From Hygrophila difformis (Eukaryota > Streptophyta > Magnoliopsida > Lamiales > Acanthaceae), in contig JAOANR010000010.1 of assembly GCA_030278955.1 (NCBI GenBank), positions 14,987,086-15,051,085 of the forward strand: a DNA stretch of 64,000 bases. Direction: 5' to 3'. Of this stretch, positions 44,632-56,270 are shown one piece after another. The notes beneath the pieces were generated by a model that was not told the DNA's origin, did no database searches, and saw only the letters and a program-made list of their open reading frames with translations. A program made the position numbers and the translations under genes. Position 1 is the first letter of the stretch. Every line of letters starts with the position of its first letter.

Positions 44632-44810
44632 GATTAGCTGGATGTAAAGGAAAAAGAGGTGTAGGCAACACCCATAATTAAAAGCTGATAAAGAAGGGTA
44701 GATTAGTTGGCAGTAAGTGGCCGACAAGAGAATGTGGAGAAGTTGTCAAAGAAGCCACCTAACGCAATAATTCCAAAAGGACAATAATGTAGCTGGTGGA
44801 AGTTAAGGCC

Positions 44811-44890
44811 AAGTGACGAACGCAGTGACGTCACAAGGATTTAGAGGAAGATTGGAATCCGGGATTGAAGTCCGCGGGCGCCTATAAATA
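44811..44890 (+). promoter_or_regulatory. Pararetroviral-type promoter: paired TGACG motifs and TATA box
   Basis: Two TGACG motifs (44814-44818 and 44826-44830) are 12 bp apart start to start. This is the spacing of the as-1 element of the cauliflower mosaic virus 35S promoter, which binds TGA-type bZIP factors. The second continues as the palindrome TGACGTCA. TATAAATA follows at 44883-44890, 52 bp after the last motif. Confidence 0.7.
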
Positions 44891-45095
44891 AAGAAGTTTG
44901 AAGCAGATGAAAGACATCGAAAAATCCTCCCAACTCTTCAAAACATTTGTAATTTTTCTCTTTCTGCAAATTTCCTTTGTGTTTGTAATAGTATGGGGTG
45001 CATCCCCAAGAGTCTTGCTTCCTCCATGAGGAGTTAAGTGTCTGTCTTCTCCATTAGGGGAAATTATGTTTGAATAATATTTTTAATATTTCTTC

Positions 45096-45101
45096 AATAA
45101 A
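45096..45101 (+). terminator. Poly(A) signal AATAAA of the cassette
   Basis: About 180 bases downstream of the start site expected from the TATA box. This matches the place of the poly(A) signal in the terminally redundant caulimovirid RNA. Confidence 0.6.
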
Positions 45102-45371
45102 ATCCAGGCTTCCAAATATTCCAAATACTCCGATATATAGTTAAAACCCTTTACCCCAAACCTTGATACATCCTAAGATACGAAACGAAATAGGATTGTG
45201 CTGTTTGCTGATGAAGGAGACAAGAATCGGTGAACCATCGGTCGCGGCTGCGTGGTTGGAAGAAGTCCGTAAAATCCCGGAGCTTGAAAAACCCGGCAGC
45301 AAGGCGGTCAAACCCAAGGTATGGAGTTTAGTACTTAATTTTATTATCGAAAGCATGATGGGGCTGTTATT
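45102..45371. other. Leader-like end of the cassette
   Basis: A plus-strand ORF of 71 codons (45163-45378) has no recognised family. The stretch may be the viral leader or captured host sequence. Confidence 0.35.
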
Positions 45372-45567
45372 GGACTAAAGGTAATGAAGAAACTAAAATT
45401 TGGGGTCAAAGTGTAATAAAGCAAAAGTTGGTAGGGTTAATTGAAGTTTGAAAAAGTCAAAATAGTCTAAATGGCCTTAATTTGATAAAAGATGGTTTCT
45501 AATAGCCTAAAATTGAAAATGGATTTAATCATGGCCCAAATGTGAAAATGGTGCCTTGTAATGGCCT
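45372..45567. repeat. Right inverted arm
   Basis: Reverse complement partner of 40308-40493. It ends 258 bp before the stop codon of the membrane-protein gene, so that gene's 3' region borders the cassette. Confidence 0.65.
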
Positions 45568-45824
45568 AAAAAATTTATTACCTCTAAATAAACCGCTGAA
45601 AAAATATTTCAATGGAACATATTCATAGCGCTGATAAATTTCATAATTCATATAGTATTCATTAGTAGACTGATTGATACACTGTTTGTTGTCTACACTA
45701 ACACAATATCATTGTTGTCACATAATTACTAAGAAACCAAAAGGCAAAAGCTCCAGATTAATGCCACAATCTGTCTCAATACTACATAGTTTATGTAATA
45801 AAAGCTTTGATCAATCAATCCCCT

Positions 45825-48468
45825 CTACGAACCTTTATCCTGGAAAGATGATCGACTCGAGGTGGCCTCCTCAAGTTTGGCATATTTCCGATGGCGCCTT
45901 TCCCGGGCGTACAAGATCCAGAGTACCAGCGAAAGCATGACTGCAACCGATACTAACACCAAACCGATATACACCCATTTGCTGTAAAGTGTTAGGTCCG
46001 GGCAGTGATCCTTGTGTATGCTCGTGAACGTGTCCCGGACAAACGTGCAGTCGACCAGCCCGGTCAGGAACGGGCTGTACTGATGCAGGCCATAGCCCAC
46101 CGCCACTGCTCCGATCATATGACTGTACTGGGAAGGCGTTAGTCGACCCACCGTTGTGCATTGATTGTTCGAAACTTGGCACTCGTAGTTCATCCACACC
46201 TGCTTCACAACATAGATATGTTAATTTCCTAGTCTGTATAAACCATTCAGCAAAAAACAAAAAACATACACATGTTAAAAAAAGGCGTTCTTCGCTTTAA
46301 TTATTTAAGAAGATGAGGTTTTGGGTTCGAATTTCCAACTTGCCTGCGTGGCGTTGCTCAAGTCAACTTGGCCGGCAGGGCATGTTCGGTTTGTGAGGTC
46401 AGCGTTATATGGATTGCAGAGGAGAGGCACCATTGGACCGGATTGATTGTAGAATATAAGCCAGGCGAGGTTATCGGGCGAAAGAGGAGGCAGATTCGGT
46501 GGTGGATCAAGGTTTGCGGAGTTGGTGATGAGGGCATTCAGAAATTCGACAATTTTATAGGTGACATTCTTGCTCTCGGCAAGAGCGCTCTGAGCAGTCA
46601 CCGGGTCGACACAAGGGATAATATCGTCTAGTGCTGTGTTGGCCGTTGGATTGACAACCCACTCATTCATCGCCACACACGAATCTCCCATCACACTGAT
46701 CAAAACAAACGTTATTGGATAGGAAACGGAATAAAAAACTGCGGTATAGCATGATAAACGATGAACTCGCCACTTACTTATGAAGAACTACAAAAATCCC
46801 GCCTAGGATGAAAGTTATCGCGACAAGGAACCAACCTAAAACCACCAACCTGCAATCGATCAAGTCAAGAACTCAGAGTTGCTCGAATGGAATTATGAAT
46901 ACCAGCAATGAAACAAAGGCTAAAACGATGGGGAATGCTACTTACACGTGGACGAGACACTGAAGGCCAATGATCGAAAGCACTGCACCAAAAATCTTAC
47001 AAGATCAATCAACTAATCGAAGCTGGACGAATTTTACTAGGTTCGACAGAAATAGGAGAATATATAACACAAGCATGCTTACAAAATCCCAAAAGAGCCA
47101 GAAGAAGCATCACTGCTGCAACTATAATGAGAGTCAGCCGCCTGCAAGTCGCGACATATATATAAGCAGCAAGTAAGGAAACAAAACGCGCAAATTGAGA
47201 TGAGCATCACTTACACAGCATTCAAAGTGTCGAATATTTTGTCTTCATTATTCCTTGTAGCGTTTGCAAGCATGTCGGAAGCTTGAGAAATCATTACATT
47301 GACTTGGTCGATTTTGTGCTGCAAATCTGGAGGAAGGATTGTCGAATTGACTGTAACATTCCTGGCATCGGTCAGATAATTGGACACGTTCCTGAGCTTA
47401 ACGGACGTGGAATCTGCTGTCCAGATAACGTAGTCCATCGTTTCTATTGTACTACGATTAAAATTTTCCTGTCCGGTGTAGAGAACAATGGAACCAGCTC
47501 TGATGATCAAAAGACAGTAAATGAGATTGAGTGCTGTAACTTAATCGACCTCATGCACGAAAACAGAATCGAGGGAGGCTTACATTGCAGCCACTGTGAA
47601 TAGGACGAGGAAAATCAGTGACAAGGTGTAGGCAAATCGGGAATATCCATAGCCGCGATTACTCTTGCAACAACAAGAGCATATGCAACCCAACAGCAAG
47701 AATACACCGAATACGGCCAACCATATGAAGGCGATGAGGAAAAAGGGGAATCCAGTATAAACCACAGACTGCATCCAATTTCCAACATTACAAGATTTTA
47801 GACATAAAACCAGCATTTCATTACAATTGAGATGCAACTTGCCATTAACATGTATTGATCATGAAGGACATTCTCGTAAAGCTTCAGAGCTATTGAGCAT
47901 TGTTGAATTCAGAAAAAGCAGTTGTTGAAAACAATAGGCTTCTTCACATAATGAAACAGAGGCCCTCTCTGTTCTTACATGGTATATTGAAGCTTTAATT
48001 TTCAATCAATTAGTATATGGTAATTATTCAAAAAAAAACAAACTTGGCACCAATTGTACAGGATGATGTTGAATTCGTGGAATCAATTAAACTCTGTTAC
48101 CGATAAGTAGTGTTGATCGCTGATGTTCCATCCGCCGGTATAATAATTGAGACTATCTGTCGGATCTTTTCTGCGAGTTCTCTCCTCTGCTAAAACTAAC
48201 GACGTTACATTACCGTTATTGTTTCTTCCTCCCGCACCAGCCATCAGTGTGAAGCCCGATGCATCCGCCACTCCTACTAAGTTACAACAAAAAAAAAAAT
48301 AAATAAATAAATAAAAATAAATCAATAAATAAGAACCGGAAAAAAAAAATCAAGAATTGAAAATGAAAAGCCTTCACCTGGAGACGAAATGAGGAACAGA
48401 ATAACGAGAATTAACGTTGTCGTCAGAATCAAAACCGTAGAGCTGGGTTTATCGTTGAGACGAAGCAT
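45825..48468 (-). CDS. Multi-pass plant membrane protein, nine exons (AT2G25270/AT2G12400-like)
   Basis: Exons on the minus strand: 48378-48468, 48101-48276, 47584-47768, 47215-47499, 47083-47141, 46946-46982, 46778-46849, 46344-46695, 45825-46199. Joined phases agree throughout and give 543 residues, the usual size of this plant family. The start ATG opens a signal-like hydrophobic stretch (residues 1-28). The N-terminal ectodomain carries LAEERTRRKDP and YTGGWNI, which I recognise as conserved in these proteins. Five hydrophobic segments follow at about 92-112 (then a CICSCCC cluster), 132-156, 248-268, 276-298 and 494-516. The 300-490 loop has several Cys and N-glycosylation sequons. The short C-tail is basic, then Ser-rich. 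The topology recalls tweety-like proteins, and the biochemical role is not established. Intron 8 has a GC donor (CAG/GCAAGT); the other introns are GT-AG. No break was seen, so the gene is probably functional. Confidence 0.85.
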
Positions 48469-48499
48469 TTCTTGATTCCCTATGTCAATTAATATGAAG

Positions 48500-48507
48500 T
48501 ATATATA
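48500..48507 (-). promoter_or_regulatory. Candidate TATA box of the membrane-protein gene
   Basis: The minus strand reads CTATATATACTT, about 35 bases before the ATG. If it is used, the 5' UTR would be very short, so a more distant promoter is equally possible. Confidence 0.3.
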
Positions 48508-48509
48508 GA

Positions 48510-49084
48510 AATGCCAATCTGTACGTCTGATTAAGCTGTCAGTCTGAAATTATATGAAGTGAGTGGTGAATGTTGGAAGGTCGCCTGGAACGTGGTCCAA
48601 TGGGGGCTGTGGTGTGTGGATAATAAAAATGGTGAATGAGGAGAGGGACAAGCAGGCTGAGAAAGGGAAAATTAAGGGACGGAGGAGCGTGTGCGTGTGC
48701 GTGTGGGATGAGGCGGTGACTTGGGGGACGCCGCGGTCCCCAGATTTCCTTGTCCCAATTAATTCCACTCTCTCTTTTAAAAACTATTAGTACTCGTTAC
48801 CTTACATACATTAACGAGTGATGACGCCGTCCAAATCCGGTGAAGTTTTTTCTATTGGTAGTAGTATTTGGTAAATGACGTTATTGCTAATAATTTCTCC
48901 TTTCATCAATTACTACTACTATCATCATCATCATCATATCATTCTCCAATTTAATTTTACTTCCATCGGATTTCACCGTCTCATTAATTAAATTTGCCTC
49001 TTTCATCAATTGGTAAAAAGACCCTTTTTCGGGAAATTGTAATTCATTACCGCGTCTTGTTTATACTACTCTAGAGGTTGTTGG
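48510..49084. other. 5' flank of the membrane-protein gene
   Basis: No gene is seen. It contains a short GTGTGC repeat (about 48686-48706) and an ATC-rich run near 48919-48936. Confidence 0.5.
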
Positions 49085-49092
49085 GTATCAAT

Positions 49093-49557
49093 TAGAGTAG
49101 GGGTGGACAAAATATTCGAACCGATTCGTTGAACCGCTGAGTCGAACCGAAATCGAACTGAATTTCCGGTTAACCGAGGACCCCGGAACAAATACAAATA
49201 TCACATTTCAGTATTCGTCTGGTTCAAATACAAATACAAATACTTTAGTTTTTTCCCCGATTAACCGAACCGAATATAATTATTTTATTTTAGAAGTTAT
49301 ATATATTGTATATATTATAGGCATTTGATGGTATAAAATTATATATAATATATAATCATTATTTATTTAATTATTTAGTATATAATAAATAAATACAAAA
49401 AATTAAAGAGTTAATTATCAAAATATATCACCATAATGAGACTATATTGATTTTTTGTGTTTAAGAATACCCCATTATTGAAATATACTACTACACTAAG
49501 ATTTGTTACTTATACTAACATATTTTGATAACACTGAGGAACCACTGAATTACATAG

Positions 49558-49591
<34 letters not shown>

Positions 49592-50586
49592 TTTTTTATA
49601 GTGTATTAACCTCAAAAATAAAATTTATGAAACTTAAAAATTAAGAAATGAAAACTTGATTATACATTTTTAGAGGGTCGGAAAAAATATTCGAACCGAA
49701 TAGCTTAACCGCTGAATCGAATCAAAACCGAACCCCCGGTTAACCGAGGACTCCGGTTACAAATACAAATACTGAAATGAAGTATTTGCCCGGTTCAAAT
49801 ACAAATACAAATACCTGAAAAATTCAGGTTAACCGAATCGTGCCCACCCCTAAATTAGAGGTATCAAGACGGACTGGCGGGGCGACACGGGCAAAACCCA
49901 CTCCAACCCACCATTTGGGGGTTAAGACGGGTTGGCCCACGGCGGGGGCGGGCTTGAATTACCTCAGCCCAGCTCAACCCACTGGCGGATTGCGGACCAG
50001 GCGGACTAGCCCGCGGTTTTTTTATTTAGTTAATAAATTTAATTTTTTTAATTATGTAATATCATTATTTATCCAAAATTAAATATATTGTTTAATTTTA
50101 AAATAAAAAATACTTTATAAAAAATACTTCTATAAAATCACTTAGTTAAATTTTGTAAAGTTCTTTTTTAAAAAATAACATGAAAGTAATATAAAAAGTA
50201 ATGTTAAGTAGCTGACGTCATATATAATGAACATTAAAATTATTTCATTAAATTTAATTGATATTAATTTTATTTTATATTTTTAATAATATTTTACACA
50301 ATAATATATAAAATTATTAAATTATATAATAATATTTTTAATAATATTTCAAATAATATTCAACTAACAAACATCTTATAATAATTTAGATATTCATAAC
50401 AAACATAAAAAATTAAAAAGTTCTCTTGGCCCGCGGGCTAGCCCACCCTCGCCGTGGGCTAGCCCACCCTCGCCGTGGGCCAGCCCAAGCGACGGCGGGT
50501 TAGGCAGGCTAAGCCTATTTAGGCTCGCTTCTAAACGGGTCTCTATTTATTCAGCCCAACGGGCCAAACCTATTTTGACAGCTCTA
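49093..50586. mobile_element. hAT-type MITE B, split by MITE A
   Basis: The left TIR starts TAGAG at 49093 and resumes at 49861 (GTATCAAGACGG). The right TIR ends TTTTGACAGCTCTA. Perfect GTATCAAT duplications lie at 49085-49092 and 50587-50594. Net length without the insert is about 731 bp. Near the right end a 22-bp block (GCTAGCCCACCCTCGCCGTGG) is tandemly duplicated. Confidence 0.9.
49098..49852. mobile_element. hAT-type MITE A, nested 5 bp inside MITE B
   Basis: 755 bp. Termini are TAGGGGTGGAC and GTGCCCACCCCTA, with perfect AATTAGAG duplications at 49090-49097 and 49853-49860. CGGTTAACC and CAAATACAAATAC words recur in inverted orientation near both ends. Confidence 0.93.
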
Positions 50587-50594
50587 GTATCAAT

Positions 50595-50888
50595 ATATTT
50601 GACCAATGAATATGTTCTTTCACATTGTTTGGTAAGGAGCATATTCTATGACCTTAATATGCTCAAATCAAATATGCTAAATATTTGAGAATAAGGACTT
50701 GGGCCAGTTCCAAATATATGGTTGGGATGTCATTCCCCATTTGGCCCCAATCCCTCCCATTTATCCCTTTATAATTTGTGTAACTTGAACTTTCACACCA
50801 CATTGCCAATAACATAGTGTCAATGTTTACCAAAAATTCTAATATTTGAAGCAAATTTGGCAGTAGATTTGTAGTTTTCCCATTAGAC
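50595..50888. other. Short non-coding spacer
   Basis: No gene is seen. A minus-strand ORF of 97 codons (50663-50956) runs into the next MITE and has no family signature. Confidence 0.5.
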
Positions 50889-50891
50889 TTA

Positions 50892-51284
50892 GGGCCCGTT
50901 TGGATTGACTTTTGAAAAAAATAGAAGGCAAAAATAGAAGCAGAAGCGAAAGTCAAAAGCAGAAGTATGTAACTTTTGTGTTTGGATGGAATGTTTGAAA
51001 AACATTTTTTTTTTCAAAAATGTGTTTGGATGTGTAAAGATGAAAAATGCTTTTGGAATGTTATAATTATTAAAAAGTACACGCTACTTATGAGAATAGT
51101 ACATATTTATAGTGTAATTTAAATATATTAGTGGAGACATTTAAGACTTTGCATACATCACTAGGTGTTTTTGACTTCTGATTTTCTGCTTCTCCCAGAA
51201 GCATTTTTGCAGTTTTTCATCAAAAGTGCTTTTGAAAGAAGTAAAAGCCAAAAGCACCTTTGTAAAAGCCATTCCAAACGGGCC
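50892..51284. mobile_element. PIF/Harbinger-like MITE
   Basis: 393 bp. Ends are GGGCCCGTTTGGA and TCCAAACGGGCC, flanked by TTA on both sides (50889-50891 and 51285-51287), the usual Tourist/Harbinger duplication. The interior is rich in AAAAGC/GCTTTT. Confidence 0.8.
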
Positions 51285-51389
51285 TTAAATATCCATTGAT
51301 TTGAAAATCAAATTAGCACTCATAATTTATTTTTATAATATTTTCTATAAAAAAAAATAATAAAATACTCATCATGCTAGCAAAATGTA

Positions 51390-51649
51390 CTCCCTCCGTC
51401 TCGCCTAACGTGTCTTGTTTGACTTTTTGAAACTGTTCATTATTCAATTTTGACTCAATTATATTATATGTATATATTTGAAAAAAATAGTCGAGTTGGG
51501 TTTTGTTAGAATCGTATGGTCACGTAGTTTTAGAAAATATATTTTACATAAATTTTCATTGTATATATTTTGAGAGATTAACGATTGAAAAAAGTGCATT
51601 GGATTGTGTGTAGAAGTCAAACAAGACAAGTTAAATGAGACAGAGGGAG
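51390..51649. mobile_element. Stowaway MITE
   Basis: 260 bp. The left end is CTCCCTCCGTCTCGCC and the right end GAGACAGAGGGAG, with TA duplications at 51388-51389 and 51650-51651. Tc1/mariner-type. Confidence 0.92.
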
Positions 51650-51651
51650 TA

Positions 51652-52404
51652 TTTGCCAATAATACAAATAATTCATATTTCTAAAGTATTTTTGCGAAAT
51701 ATATTTCTAAATTATTAGAATGTTTGCATTTTTTTTTAATAATTATAAGTTCAACAGTGGGTGATAGAGATTTATGAGGAAATCTTAATTTTATTTATTA
51801 TTTATAAAACTATAATATTATTTAATAAAAATAATTTTCATTCTTATATGTCATTTCATATATTAAATAAGGTATCGGTTGATTGCTATATACTTATCTA
51901 CCATACACGTACAATGAAATACGTTATTACTATCTGCATGCTAAAACTTTTTATATATGCTGCTCAAATACACAATCTACTAAATTTTCTTTTATATATG
52001 TTTGATGTAATCTTAGGGTTGGAAGACAAGAATTTGTGCACTAAAGCAAGTCTTCACATAAGGGGAAAATGCTTATAAATATTTTAAAAACTTAAATAAG
52101 ATCAAATTAATATACATATTCTTATGCAATAAACATAAGCAATACACTAATAAATGTAGGCCTACTAGGGCTCTTTATAAAGCATGACACGAATTTATTT
52201 AGCTAAATAAGCTTTGTAAATGGCTTAAGTTTAGTCTATTTATAAAAAAAAGTTTAACATGTCTGACCTTAAGTAGGCTAGATCGTAGACACCTGTTGGT
52301 TGTTGGGTAGCCTGCCCTATTCCACTCCTACTTAGATGAGGGTCCTCTTCCTATCTGAGGCGGGCTCAAATATTGTCAGCACAAATTATACATATCATAG
52401 AGAT

Positions 52405-52405
<1 letters not shown>
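51652..52405. other. AT-rich spacer
   Basis: About 52157-52330 may be another hAT-like MITE remnant (TAGGCCTACTAGGGCTC ... CCACTCCTAC). No gene is recognised. The 105-codon ORF at 51761-52078 is low-complexity. Confidence 0.4.

Positions 52406-52438
<33 letters not shown>
52406..52438. repeat. (C)33 homopolymer
   Basis: Thirty-three consecutive C. It creates poly-Pro and poly-Gly reading frames that are not genes. Confidence 0.95.
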
Positions 52439-52440
<2 letters not shown>

Positions 52441-53240
52441 CCCAAATTCAGTAATGAATATGTGGGGAGAAACAAATATGAAAAAAGGGAAAATTAGGGT
52501 CAAGGACCTCTTTGAATTAGTTTGCCATTTTAAAATACCCCATCCCATATTATTGTAAAAAAGGACCTCTACATAGTTTGACCTTCTAATTAGGCCCCCC
52601 ATCATTCCTCTATTATTTCCCTAATTCAATTAACAAATAAACTTGCCATTAATTCAAACAACAAACACCCCCGAGAAAGCACCACGGCGGAAGAAATGAG
52701 AGAAATTGAGAAAAAAGAAGGGCCGAGGGAGATTACCGGAGCAGAGAGGAGAATAAGACTGTGGGTTGATCCAAACATAGTCGAGATTAGCCCTAATGTC
52801 AATAAAATAATTATTTGACAGAAAGCGCTGGGAGAGGGTTGTGTAAGAGACGGTGGAGAACGATGGGAAGCCCATTATTTGGTGAAGAGTATTTCGGCCT
52901 AACCACACATTTTGAAGCAACAATGCCACCGAAGAGAAAACTCGAGGTGTTGAAAGAGACGGAGTAAGGGACTACGGGTATGGGTAAATTTCAATTTTTT
53001 ATTTTTTTTAAATGTGATTTTTGGATGAAGATTGTTAGTTGCATTACTGGTTGTGGGACTATATTGGCTTGTGTGATCGGAGAAATTGGAAGGTTGAATT
53101 GATTTATGTGGGATTAGTTTGATTTGTTTTTGATTTGGTGACTTTGTGGTGAGGTGATTTTGATGATGATTGAAAATGTATTTGCATGCAATGTGTTTGA
53201 TGAAATGTTACAATGGTTTATATTTTTTAGAACCCCCAAA
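52439..53240. other. Non-coding spacer before the helicase fragment
   Basis: The stretch 52660-52960 has better base balance, with a 91-codon minus-strand ORF (52654-52929) of unknown origin. It may be more captured gene sequence. No domain is recognised. Confidence 0.4.
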
Positions 53241-53244
53241 TTGA

Positions 53245-53511
<267 letters not shown>

Positions 53512-53514
53512 TAA

Positions 53515-54560
53515 AATTAGAGTTTGGCAGTGCTTACTGATGTAGAAACATGATACAATGATTGCCTATTCATTTATAAAAACCTGGGATGGACCTAATT
53601 CTTGGCTCTTTGGATTGCTTTTGTATTTCTTGTATTATTTAGCATCATAGCCTTTATATTGTAAGGATTAAATTTAAGCTTGAAAAGGTATTGATTTTTA
53701 GTATCATCAAAAAGCCTTCTTTTTTTTTTGGGGGGAGGGGGGGGGGGGGAATCATCAAAATGCCTTCATGCTGCTGCTATTGGATACAATCAAGAGAAAT
53801 AAATATTCTTATTTAAATTTAAATTGAATAAATCTAGTGTTCGATTATGTGAATGACATAACAAGTTTTCATTTTTTTTTTCATTTATGGTATCAATAGC
53901 ATATTTGAGTTAATACTCTACATATGTGTGGTTTTGTAAGTATCTTGTATTGCCTATTTATGTATGGTCGACTAATAAAAATAGAACTTTAAATTAATTT
54001 TATAACTACTGTATTTCCCTGAGCTGTTTTTCACCCAAAGAATAAGCTTTGTGGAGAATTCTATTCCTACAGCATACTAATTCAAGAAAATTTAACATCT
54101 GAAAGGATTTGTAGTAGTGTACTAGGTGTTGAATGATCTTTGTTTTGTTTGTTGATAGATGTGACGAATGAGAAGCAAATCCAAGCTCCCGGGTGCTCTG
54201 CGAAATAGCTAAGGGATCTTGTGGACAAGGTAGAGGTCCGGTGGACAGAAAGACAAAGACAAACTATAAGGATGATGGTTTGTCTATGTATAAGGACAAT
54301 TCCTTGAATCATTCGTCTATTGAAAACTTGATGTTTTGGTATTTCGTATGTTGTTTATTTGGATGATGGTTTGTCTATGTATAAGGATGTTATTGTATTT
54401 TTTGTTTTATTGATGGAATTTGTTATGTAGGTTTGGTAAGAATGGTTCATGAAACATGGTAAATTGTTAGATTAATTTGTGGTCAAGTGTTTTCGTATAA
54501 TATGGTAATGAAGGTTGAAGAAATGTGGTAATAAGATCATTTGTGCAATAAAAAATGTAA
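53515..54560. other. Non-coding spacer
   Basis: No gene is seen. At 53703-53770 a direct repeat ATCATCAAAAAGCCTTC flanks a T9G6AG13 run. Confidence 0.45.
53720..53750. repeat. T-run/G-run between short direct repeats
   Basis: T9-10 followed by GGGGGGAGGGGGGGGGGGGGA. ATCATCAAAAaGCCTTC lies on both sides. Confidence 0.85.
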
Positions 54561-54561
54561 A

Positions 54562-55560
54562 GGACGGTCCATGGGATGGTCATAAACGACCGTCCCTTCC
54601 TTCCCAGGACCGTCCCACGCACAATTGAAGCCGATTACCACAATTCTCATGTGTTGGTTATCACGTTTCAATTATGTTAGTTACCATAATATACGCACAG
54701 GGCTTATCACATAATACATATGTTTGTAAAACGACCCATTGTGCGTGGTAAACGTTATAAGTAAAACATAGTAAAACCAAACATGGTGATGGTAAATGAT
54801 ATAATAATAACATGATAAACCCCAACACTGTTACTGGTAAATGATATAGCAACAATATGGTAAAACCCAATATTGTCTTTGGTAAAAGATAATGGTAGAA
54901 GATGGTAAAACCATACATATGGTCGTGCCATTTAAACATGAATTAGACATTGTAGTTGGGACGGTCCTGGAGTGTGTTGAACGGACTGTCCCTTCACCAT
55001 CCCAACCACACAGATTGATGCCATCACGTAGGACGGTCCTAGAAGCCTAAGGACCCACCGTCCTTACGTCACTGGTTGTACTTGGTAAACGATATAGCAA
55101 TAGCATGGTAAAACCAAACACTTTGCTTGGTAAAGGATATTGCAATGATATGGTAAAACCAAATATGGTGCTTGGTAAACAATATTGCAATAGCATGTAA
55201 AACCAAATATTGTGCTTGGTAAACGATATAACAATAACATGGTAAAACTAAACATTGTCTATCAAGAACCCACAGTGAGTAAGACGGTCTATAAAACCTC
55301 CGTGGACCGTCCTAAGTGATATGAATCCTTCAAAAAGTTTAGGACGGCTGTTGGATGGTAAAAAACGAGCATCCTCTTAACCGTGCCCACCATATGTTAT
55401 TTGTTGTAAAGTACATGTACATATCGTGGTAAACACCATGTGGGACATGTGGTAAAATACATAAGGACAGCGTGGTAAAGCACATACCAATACCATGGTA
55501 AAATACTTACTAATAACCTGGTAAACACCATGCCGAACAACTCAAACAAAAGCTTACCAT
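54562..55560. repeat. Left half of a GGTAAA repeat field with GGACGGTCC hairpins
   Basis: GGTAAA recurs about every 30-50 bp in the plus orientation (CATGGTAAAACCAAACATTGTG, TTGGTAAACGATATA). Five segments with GGACGG(T)CC and GGACCGTCC in inverted pairs lie at about 54565, 54958, 55030, 55282 and 55341. ORFs reading through the repeats are not genes. Confidence 0.75.
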
Positions 55561-56120
55561 GAGGGAATAAAGCTTGAAAACAACATAAAATCTACAACAT
55601 TGAATCTCAACCGAAGAATTTAGTAAAACATATAACATTATTAGGAAATAAGAACGAGTTCGAAGTGACGTTGAACTTGTAACTATGGAAGTACTTATAA
55701 TTTACGATTTGTAGTCGCCATTACGATTGTAAAATACAATTGGATGAATATATTGATGGTTAAATACACATCTGGAACTTTATTATGAATGCTTAGATGA
55801 TTCTTCTAATGAAGGCAATGCGAGATGTGAACCTATATACTTCTTTTAAGTATATACATATATTTGGATTCATGGTAATTATACTTGTGGTCATAATTTT
55901 AATGAATTAAGATAATATGACAATACATATTCATTTTGATATAATAATGACTTCGGTTTTGTATATGAACTACATAGTTTGTATACGAACTACATAGTTA
56001 GTATACATTAGGTCCTCATTTATTGGATTAACACACATGTGTAACAAAATACATCACGTGAATTGGTATAACATTGTATATTTCATTTAAGGTTTGATCG
56101 ACATTGGATTCAAACTACGT
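55561..56120. other. Spacer between the two repeat halves
   Basis: AT-rich unique sequence of about 560 bp. No ORF of note and no transposase remnant is recognised. Confidence 0.5.
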
Positions 56121-56270
56121 CTGTAGTATTAAATGTTCTGTACATGGTTACCGCATAAAAAGAAATATACTTGCCACTTCTGTTGAATATTACTTACCAC
56201 AGATATATTATGCTGCTTACCACATGGTTAATATCTGGTTACCAGATTCTAGTTGGACGAGTTACCATGC

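Larger units (their letters stand above)
40308..45567 (+). mobile_element. Endogenous pararetrovirus-like cassette lacking reverse transcriptase, between inverted arms
   Basis: It resembles a Caulimoviridae genome linearised at its primer site. In order: tRNA-Met PBS (40540-40552), ORF1 coiled coil, ORF2 capsid-like protein with zinc knuckle, ORF3 movement protein, ORF4 unknown, a promoter with paired TGACG motifs, TATA, and a poly(A) signal about 180 bases past the expected start site. No protease, RT or RNase H motif was found in any frame, and the whole is about 4.6 kb where family genomes are about 7-9 kb. Inverted arms of about 186-196 bp enclose it (40308-40493, 45372-45567). ORFs 2-4 have stops or frameshifts, so the copy is not intact. 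It could be one segment of a bipartite virus, a deletion derivative, or a virus fragment carried by a DNA transposon. Confidence 0.7.

Noticed and set aside
52366..52605. Poly-Pro and poly-Gly ORFs
   Set aside because: They are translations of the (C)33 run.
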